Both the position numbers and the translations under genes were made by a program. 35,578 nucleotides of DNA, taken from the NCBI RefSeq assembly GCF_002245535.1, contig NZ_NKCN01000037.1:1-35578 (forward strand), written 5' to 3'. Shown in pieces: positions 31,288-35,578 of this stretch (the stretch's first letter is position 1; each line of letters begins with the position of its first letter). The notes beneath the pieces were generated by a model. The model made no database searches and had not been told where the DNA came from. It saw nothing but the letters and a program-made list of their open reading frames with translations. The DNA is from Mycobacterium lehmannii. Lineage in GTDB: Bacteria > Actinomycetota > Actinomycetes > Mycobacteriales > Mycobacteriaceae.

Positions 31288-32781
31288 ATGTACGACGATT
31301 TCGACCGCTGCTACCGGGCCGTCCAGTCCAAGGACGCCCGGTTCGACGGTTGGTTCGTCACCGCGGTGCTGACCACCGGGATCTACTGCCGACCGAGCTG
31401 TCCGGTCCGGCCGCCATACGCCCGCAATATGCGTTTCTATCCGACCGCTGCGGCTGCCCAGAAGGCCGGATTCCGCGCCTGTAAGCGGTGCCGACCCGAC
31501 GCCTCGCCGGGTTCACCGGAATGGAATGTCCGTGGCGACGTGGTTGCGCGAGCCATGCGGCTGATCGCCGACGGCATCGTCGACCGCGAAGGTGTCCCCG
31601 GGCTGGCCGCCAAGCTCGGCTACACCACCCGCCAGGTCGAGCGGCTCCTGCAGGCGGAAGTCGGCGCCAATCCGCTCGCGCTGGCGCGGGCGCAGCGTTC
31701 GCAGACGGCGCGTGTGCTTATCGAGACCACCGAATTGCCGTTCAGCGACGTCGCATTCGCATCAGGCTTCTCCAGTATCCGCCAGTTCAACGACACCGTC
31801 CGAACGGTGTACGACCTACCTCCAACCGCATTGCGCCATCGCGCGCGAACGCGCATGGGCCGAAGCGAGGACGGTGCCGGCGCCATATCCCTACGGCTGC
31901 CGGTCCGCACCCCGTTCGCGTATGAGGGGTTGTTCGGGCACCTGGCAGCCAGTGCGGTGCCGGGCGTCGAAGAGGTGCGCGACGGCGCCTATCGCCGCAC
32001 CATGCGCCTGCCCAACGGGAACGGGATCGTCTGTCTCACACCGCAGCCGGACCATGTACAGTGCCGCGTCGCGCTCGACGACTTCCGCGACCTCGCCACG
32101 GCCATCGCCCGCTGCCGACGGCTGCTCGACCTCGATGCCGACCCCGAGGCGGTCGTCGACGCGCTCGGCGCCGACGCCGACCTGAATGCCTTGGTCGCCA
32201 AGGCTCCCGGGCAGCGCATCCCACGCACCGTCGACGAGCAGGAACTGGCCCTACGAGCGGTGCTCGGCCAACAGGTGTCGGTGAAGGCGGCGCGCACGCA
32301 TGCCGGCCGGCTCGCGTCGGCTTACGGTCAACCGATCACCGATGTGAACGGTGGTCTGACGCATGTCTTTCCGACCGTCGAGCATCTCGCGGAGATCGAC
32401 CCCGCCCATTTGGCATTCCCGAAGTCCAGACAACGGTCCGTGACGTCGCTGATCCGCGCATTGGCCGACGGCGACGTGGTGCTGGATGCCGGCTGCGATT
32501 GGAACAGCGCGCGTGGGCAGCTGCAGGCATTGCCCGGAATCGGCCCGTGGACGGCGGAGATCATCGCCATGCGGGGGTTGGGAGACCCCGACGCGTTCCC
32601 GGTCACCGACCTTGGCGTGCGGATGGCGGCCGAAAACCTGGGTCTGCCCGCCGATGCGCGGGCGCTCACCGAGCACAGCACCCGGTGGCGACCGTGGCGG
32701 TCCTACGTGACGCAGCACCTGTGGACCACCCTCGATCATGCGGTCAACGACTGGCCTCCGAAAGCGAGCGGCTCGGTCTAG
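31288..32781 (+). CDS. alkA: Ada-AlkA fusion: alkylation sensor domain plus 3-methyladenine DNA glycosylase
   Basis: The 497-residue protein combines three parts. An Ada methyl-acceptor zinc domain has four Cys in YCRPSCP and CKRCRPD. An AraC-type helix-turn-helix region spans about 90-180 (LAAKLGYTTRQVERLL, then SSIRQFNDTVR). The glycosylase has an HhH-GPD fold, GQLQALPGIGPWTAEIIAMRG, with the catalytic Asp in FPVTDLGVRMA. It senses methyl-phosphotriesters and removes alkylated bases. ATG 31288 (MYDDFDRCYRA) aligns with Rv1317c (496 residues); upstream ATGs at 31276 and 31144 are less likely. It shares a 24-base upstream element with ogt. Its TAG overlaps the TetR stop by two bases within CTAG. 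Confidence 0.95.
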   Translation: MYDDFDRCYRAVQSKDARFDGWFVTAVLTTGIYCRPSCPVRPPYARNMRFYPTAAAAQKAGFRACKRCRPDASPGSPEWNVRGDVVARAMRLIADGIVDREGVPGLAAKLGYTTRQVERLLQAEVGANPLALARAQRSQTARVLIETTELPFSDVAFASGFSSIRQFNDTVRTVYDLPPTALRHRARTRMGRSEDGAGAISLRLPVRTPFAYEGLFGHLAASAVPGVEEVRDGAYRRTMRLPNGNGIVCLTPQPDHVQCRVALDDFRDLATAIARCRRLLDLDADPEAVVDALGADADLNALVAKAPGQRIPRTVDEQELALRAVLGQQVSVKAARTHAGRLASAYGQPITDVNGGLTHVFPTVEHLAEIDPAHLAFPKSRQRSVTSLIRALADGDVVLDAGCDWNSARGQLQALPGIGPWTAEIIAMRGLGDPDAFPVTDLGVRMAAENLGLPADARALTEHSTRWRPWRSYVTQHLWTTLDHAVNDWPPKASGSV

Positions 32782-33482
32782 CTCCGCGCGAGACGGTCGA
32801 GCCACTCTCGCAGCAGTGCGGCTTCGGTGGGGCTGAGGGTTTTCGTATCAGCCGACTCCAGCACGGATTTCAGGGCGATTGCGCGGGTGGCGATACGGGT
32901 GTCGCCGAACGGGTCGTCGAAGCCTTCGGTCGTGATGGCCGCCAGTATTGCTTCTCGCGTCGCATGCGACAGCCCGGGGTCACGGTCCTCGGGTAGTTGC
33001 GAGATCAGCGTGAACGCGACACCGCGACAGGCCGAATGCATCATCGCCGCGGCACGGTCGACATCGACGCGAAGGCGGCCGGCTTCGGCGATGCGCTGCA
33101 TCAGATAGCGCAGGATCGCGTCACCCTCGACCACTGCCTTGGGTCTGGCGTTGGGCCGCGGGTCTCCATACAGCACCGCGTAGACGTGTGGATTACGCAC
33201 GCCGAAGTCGATATGTGAATCCCACCCGCCTCGCAGGTCTTCGATCGGATCGTCGGTCAGGCGTCGACTTCGCTTCTCGGTGAGGTACTCGACCATGCCG
33301 AGGCTGGCGGCATCGTCGATCAGTTGCCGCATATCACCGAAGTGCCGATAAATCGTGGGCGGCTGCACCGCCGCGGCGGCACTGACGCTACGCGTCGTGA
33401 CCGCATCGCGGCCCTCCCTCGTCAGAAGGTCGGCGGCCGCTCGAAGGATGCGCTCTCGCGGCCCGAGTTCGGTTTTCTGCAC
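32778..33482 (-). CDS. TetR-family regulator between alkA and ogt
   Basis: The 234-residue protein has a canonical helix-turn-helix (RERILRAAADLLTREGRDAV, then SVSAAAAVQPPTIYRHFGDMRQL, written in two parts). A C-terminal helical domain of the TetR_C_33-like type follows (VRNPHVYAVLYGDPR). It starts at ATG 33482, and upstream GATAAC/GTTATC dyads look like its operators. It is absent between alkA and ogt in M. tuberculosis, so it belongs to an inserted module. It is divergent from the small secreted protein gene (91 bases), its most likely target. The effector is unknown. Confidence 0.9.
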   Translation of the reverse strand: MQKTELGPRERILRAAADLLTREGRDAVTTRSVSAAAAVQPPTIYRHFGDMRQLIDDAASLGMVEYLTEKRSRRLTDDPIEDLRGGWDSHIDFGVRNPHVYAVLYGDPRPNARPKAVVEGDAILRYLMQRIAEAGRLRVDVDRAAAMMHSACRGVAFTLISQLPEDRDPGLSHATREAILAAITTEGFDDPFGDTRIATRAIALKSVLESADTKTLSPTEAALLREWLDRLARS

Positions 33483-33555
33483 GTTATCGACGATAGCACT
33501 TTCGGAGTTCTACTGATAACATCAGCGATATCACTAATTCGATACCATCGATAAC
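33483..33555. promoter_or_regulatory. Paired GTTATCGA dyads between TetR and secreted-protein genes
   Basis: GTTATCGACGATAGC (33483-33497), containing the perfect palindrome TATCGACGATA, and on the other strand GTTATCGATGGTATC (33555-33541) fit one consensus, GTTATCGAYGRTAKC. GATAAC (33515-33520) and GATATC (33527-33532) lie between them. The gap is AT-rich for this genome and divergent, as expected for a TetR-controlled promoter pair. Confidence 0.65.
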
Positions 33556-33573
33556 AGATCGGAGCGCCGGGCT

Positions 33574-33936
33574 ATGGAACCGACCGACACCGGACGAGAC
33601 ACCGGAAGCGAAGGCAAAGGCGCCGCGACTCGACTGGCACGACGGTCGATGCTTTCCGCGGTGGCGGCCGCGGCGGTTCTGCTCTCGGCGGTCGGCCTGG
33701 CCGGCGTCGCGCAGTCCGCGCCGTCGGGTCCCGGCACTGCCATTGACACCATCCGTAACCTCGAGAGCCAGGGTAAGAGGGTGATCGTCAACCGCGTGGG
33801 AACAGCGCCGCTGTCACACTGCAACGTGAGCAGCGTGGCCGAAGGACACGACGTCACGGTGCGTGATCCCGTCGGTACCACCGGTTCTCAGGAGCGGATC
33901 CGCTACAGCACGGTCTACGTCACGGTTCGGTGCTGA
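33574..33936 (+). CDS. Small exported protein, function unknown
   Basis: The 120-residue protein has a charged N-terminus and a hydrophobic export segment (ARRSMLSAVAAAAVLLSAVG) preceded by two arginines, possibly a Tat-like signal. A mature part of about 70 residues follows. It has two cysteines (LSHCNVSSV and the final VTVRC) that could form a disulfide. The plan of an alanine-rich signal, 'RVGxxPLxxCxV' and a C-terminal 'TVYVTVxC' recurs in small mycobacterial secreted proteins, but I know no function. ATG 33574 is used; an internal ATG at 33649 would leave a shorter signal. It is divergent from, and probably controlled by, the TetR gene. Confidence 0.78.
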   Translation: MEPTDTGRDTGSEGKGAATRLARRSMLSAVAAAAVLLSAVGLAGVAQSAPSGPGTAIDTIRNLESQGKRVIVNRVGTAPLSHCNVSSVAEGHDVTVRDPVGTTGSQERIRYSTVYVTVRC

Positions 33937-33949
33937 CCGCCTCTGGCGG
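33937..33949 (+). terminator. Short hairpin after the exported-protein gene
   Basis: CCGCC TCT GGCGG immediately follows the stop codon at 33934-33936. The stem is five GC pairs with a three-base loop. No T-tract follows, so it is a weak candidate. Confidence 0.3.
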
Positions 33950-34004
33950 CTGAGATACCGACAGCTCGCTCATCGCGCGACCGCAGGCCTTTGGCCGTGT
34001 CCGA

Positions 34005-34571
34005 TCAGTCGTTCTTGGCTTCGTAGCGCAGCAAAACCGTGCCGCACTCGAAGGTGCGGTTCTCCAACAGCTTCAACGAGATCCAGGACGGCAGTGTCGG
34101 GAAGAACGGGGTGCCGCCGCCCACAGCGGTGGGCGCCAGCACGAGCCGATACTCGTCGACCAGACCGGCCTGCACGATCGGTGCGGCCAGCGTCGCACCG
34201 GCGACCTCCAAATTGCCGTCGGTTTCGGCCTTCACCTTTGTCACCACCTCAACGGGGTCGCCGCGCTCCAGGCGGGAGTTCCAGTCGACGGACGCCAGGG
34301 TGCGCGAGAACACGACCTTGGGCATATCGCGCCAGATTTGGGCATAGTCGACGATCAACGGTGTCGCGTCCGGCGCCTCGTCGGCGGTCGGCCAGTACGC
34401 AGACATCAGTTCGTAGAGCCGCCGCCCATAGAACGACAAGACGGTCTGCCGCTCGAAGTCGTTCCAGTACTGGTGCAGTTCTTCGCTCGGATCGGACCAG
34501 TCGATGCTGCCGTGTGCGTCCGCGATGTACCCGTCCACCGACACGTTGAAGCCATAGATGAGTCTGCCCAC
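34005..34571 (-). CDS. RibD C-terminal/dihydrofolate-reductase-like oxidoreductase
   Basis: The 188-residue protein starts MGRLIYGFNVSVDGYIAD, the standard opening of the RibD_C/YyaP-YwjB family. It continues with LSFYGRRLYELM, PKVVFSRTLASVDWNSRL, NLEVAGATLAAPIVQAGLVDEYRLV (split here for length) and APTAVGGGTPFF. The fold binds NADPH and reduces pterin- or flavin-precursor-like compounds. The actual substrate is unknown, and the protein is not the riboflavin enzyme itself. It is divergent from ogt with 247 bases between starts. The 24-base element shared with alkA lies in that gap, 77 bases upstream of this start, so it may belong to the same response. Confidence 0.88.
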   Translation of the reverse strand: MGRLIYGFNVSVDGYIADAHGSIDWSDPSEELHQYWNDFERQTVLSFYGRRLYELMSAYWPTADEAPDATPLIVDYAQIWRDMPKVVFSRTLASVDWNSRLERGDPVEVVTKVKAETDGNLEVAGATLAAPIVQAGLVDEYRLVLAPTAVGGGTPFFPTLPSWISLKLLENRTFECGTVLLRYEAKND

Positions 34572-34648
34572 GAAGATCAGACTGCACCGGGGGGGCAGAA
34601 GTCATCGCGATGCCACACCGTGTCGTCCTGACGCCGAGAGCGCTCGCG

Positions 34649-34672
34649 ACGACGATGTCGGATTTCCGCCAG
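34649..34672 (+). promoter_or_regulatory. 24-base element between the reductase gene and ogt (copy 2)
   Basis: GATGTCGGATTTCCGCCAG (34654-34672), preceded by ACGAC, matches the element upstream of alkA in 23 of 24 positions. The matching CGTGnnATnGTG follows after 15 bases at 34688-34699. It lies 146 bases before the ogt ATG. The rest of this 247-base gap shows no gene. An open frame from 34681 that joins ogt has no conserved content. Confidence 0.6.
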
Positions 34673-34818
34673 CTTGAGCCGTGGACACGTGCCATCGTGG
34701 GATGGTGCACGAGATGCGCGGTGAGCTGACCACGAGGGGGCTGGCCGCTTCGGCGAGAACCTGTGGCCAGCATCGGCGGTCGTATGCCAGGCCGACGGTG
34801 GCCGCCAAAGGAGAGGCG

Positions 34819-35322
34819 ATGGAAGCCATACACTTTCGCGTTGTCGACAGCCCGGTCGGTCCGCTTACCCTTGCGGGCAAGGACACGCGGCTGAGACACC
34901 TACGGATGGTCGACCAGACATATGAGCCCAGTCGCGAAGGCTGGATAGCCGACAATGACGCCTTTCCGGAGGCGGTCGAGCAGCTCGAGGCCTACTTCGC
35001 CGGTGAGCTCACCGAATTCGACTTGGACCTCGACATGGTCGGTACGCCGTTCCAACGGAAGGTCTGGTCGGCACTGCTGACCATTCCCTATGGTGAGACA
35101 CGCTCGTATGGTGAGATCGCCCGCCAGATCGGAGCAGCCGGTGCGTTCCGTGCGGTTGGTTTGGCCAACGGACACAACCCGATCGGCATCATCGTGCCGT
35201 GCCATCGGGTGATCGGCGCCAACGGCAGCCTCACCGGCTACGGGGGCGGTCTCGATAGGAAGCGGGCGCTGCTCGATATGGAGAAGAGTCGCGTCTCGCC
35301 GGCCTTGACCTTGTTCGACTGA
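34819..35322 (+). CDS. ogt: Methylated-DNA-protein cysteine methyltransferase Ogt
   Basis: This suicide protein transfers the alkyl group from O6-alkylguanine or O4-alkylthymine to its own cysteine. The 167-residue product has the acceptor Cys128 in IIVPCHRVIG and the DNA-binding helix-turn-helix with the arginine finger (SYGEIARQIGAAGAFRAVG). The preceding GTPFQRKVWSALLTIPYGET block also matches, and the asparagine hinge is in LANGHNP. ATG 34819 follows AAAGGAGAGG. The frame extends to 34681 but the extra part is not conserved. The length matches Rv1316c (165). It is the last protein gene before the rRNA operon, as in M. tuberculosis. Confidence 0.96.
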   Translation: MEAIHFRVVDSPVGPLTLAGKDTRLRHLRMVDQTYEPSREGWIADNDAFPEAVEQLEAYFAGELTEFDLDLDMVGTPFQRKVWSALLTIPYGETRSYGEIARQIGAAGAFRAVGLANGHNPIGIIVPCHRVIGANGSLTGYGGGLDRKRALLDMEKSRVSPALTLFD

Positions 35323-35410
35323 ATCGGCCGGCACGGCCACGACTTTCATTACGGCAGTTAGAGCGCGGGGCGCCACTGCGAATTCAGGCGCCGGTGAAGG
35401 TACGTGCCGT

Positions 35411-35460
35411 ACAAATGCCTGTGGCCCCCAATCGAATTGGGGGCCACAGGGCTAATTTGT
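35411..35460 (-). terminator. Strong terminator of the rRNA operon
   Basis: CCTGTGGCCCCCAAT (35418-35432) and ATTGGGGGCCACAGG (35436-35450) form a perfect 15-pair stem with a three-base loop. Outside it, ACAAAT (35411-35416) and ATTTGT (35455-35460) can pair as well. It directly follows the 5S gene on the minus strand and could also stop rightward transcription from ogt. Confidence 0.88.
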
Positions 35461-35576
35461 GTTCGGCGGTGTCCTACTTTTCCGCCCGGGTGGGGCAGTA
35501 TCATTGGCGCTGGCAGGCTTAGCTTCCGGGTTCGGGATGGGTCCGGGCGTTTCCCTGTCGCTATTGACCGCCGTAA
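35461..35576 (-). rRNA. rrf: 5S ribosomal RNA
   Basis: The minus strand begins TTACGGCGGTCAATAGCGAC and contains CCCATCCCGAACCCGGAAGC, the universal loop B/C region of bacterial 5S rRNA. It ends AAGTAGGACACCGCCGAAC. The 5' and 3' ends pair (GGCGGT with ACCGCC), closing helix I. At about 116 bases it matches the mycobacterial length. Exact ends may be off by one or two bases. The 23S gene should lie just beyond the right edge, and a terminator hairpin follows downstream. Confidence 0.95.
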
Positions 35577-35578
35577 CT

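Noticed and set aside
34681..34818. 46-residue N-terminal extension of ogt
   Set aside because: Not conserved with Ogt proteins; the strong Shine-Dalgarno before ATG 34819 and the family start decide against it.
35323..35410. Small gene or RNA between ogt and the terminator
   Set aside because: No conserved frame or structure was visible in these 88 bases.
1..35578. CRISPR arrays, tRNA genes, riboswitches or prophage genes
   Set aside because: No regularly spaced repeats, cloverleaf-like sequences, known aptamer cores or phage proteins were recognised on either strand.

Overview
The window is a high-GC actinobacterial chromosome segment, almost certainly from a Mycobacterium/Mycolicibacterium. 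Its gene order follows the Mycobacterium tuberculosis block Rv1338 (murI) back to Rv1316c (ogt) and the rRNA operon. It also carries an MspA-family porin, the CysO/CysM/Mec cysteine system, GlgE and NucS, all typical of mycobacteria. Extra modules inserted into the conserved order suggest an environmental, probably fast-growing species. Function names come from motif recognition and remembered M. tuberculosis orthologues; no database search was run.

Region 1 (1-5365): the tail of an IS481-type transposase ends just downstream of murI. A run of minus-strand genes then reads clpS, a DUF2017 gene, a P1-family peptidase, mec, cysO, cysM, a rhomboid protease and murI. Most of the joints are 1-10 base overlaps. 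mec-cysO-cysM makes cysteine from O-phosphoserine with a ubiquitin-like sulfur carrier. An unusual set of overlapping inverted repeats sits just before mec.

Region 2 (5420-11908): pncB1 (NAD salvage) and dinG (FeS helicase) point right. They are followed by an inserted pair, an HEYGH metallopeptidase lipoprotein and an MspA-like porin whose stop codons abut. A Vgb-like beta-propeller gene overlaps the end of glgP.

Region 3 (11905-19052): glgP points left and glgE-glgB point right. They form an alpha-glucan module for polymer breakdown, maltosyl transfer and branching.

Region 4 (19138-24833): a thioredoxin-fold/TPR co-chaperone, a DUF3817 membrane protein, fadA4, methylmalonyl-CoA epimerase, a small Cys/His protein overlapping nucS (mismatch endonuclease), and one membrane adenylate cyclase where M. 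tuberculosis has three in tandem.

Region 5 (24835-31110), an accessory block: a glutaminase with a C-terminal STAS domain, a carotenoid-cleavage oxygenase broken by a one-base frameshift and divergent from a TetR gene with two clear operators, a CYP136-like P450 divergent from a second TetR gene, and a secreted protein.

Region 6 (31288-35578): alkA (Ada-AlkA fusion) and ogt, both alkylation repair, are separated by a third TetR gene, a small secreted protein and a DHFR/RibD-like reductase. A 24-base element is shared upstream of alkA and between the reductase gene and ogt. The window ends in the 5S rRNA gene, on the minus strand, with a strong terminator after it.

No tRNA, CRISPR array, riboswitch or phage was recognised. 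No gene-free stretch exceeds 300 bases.
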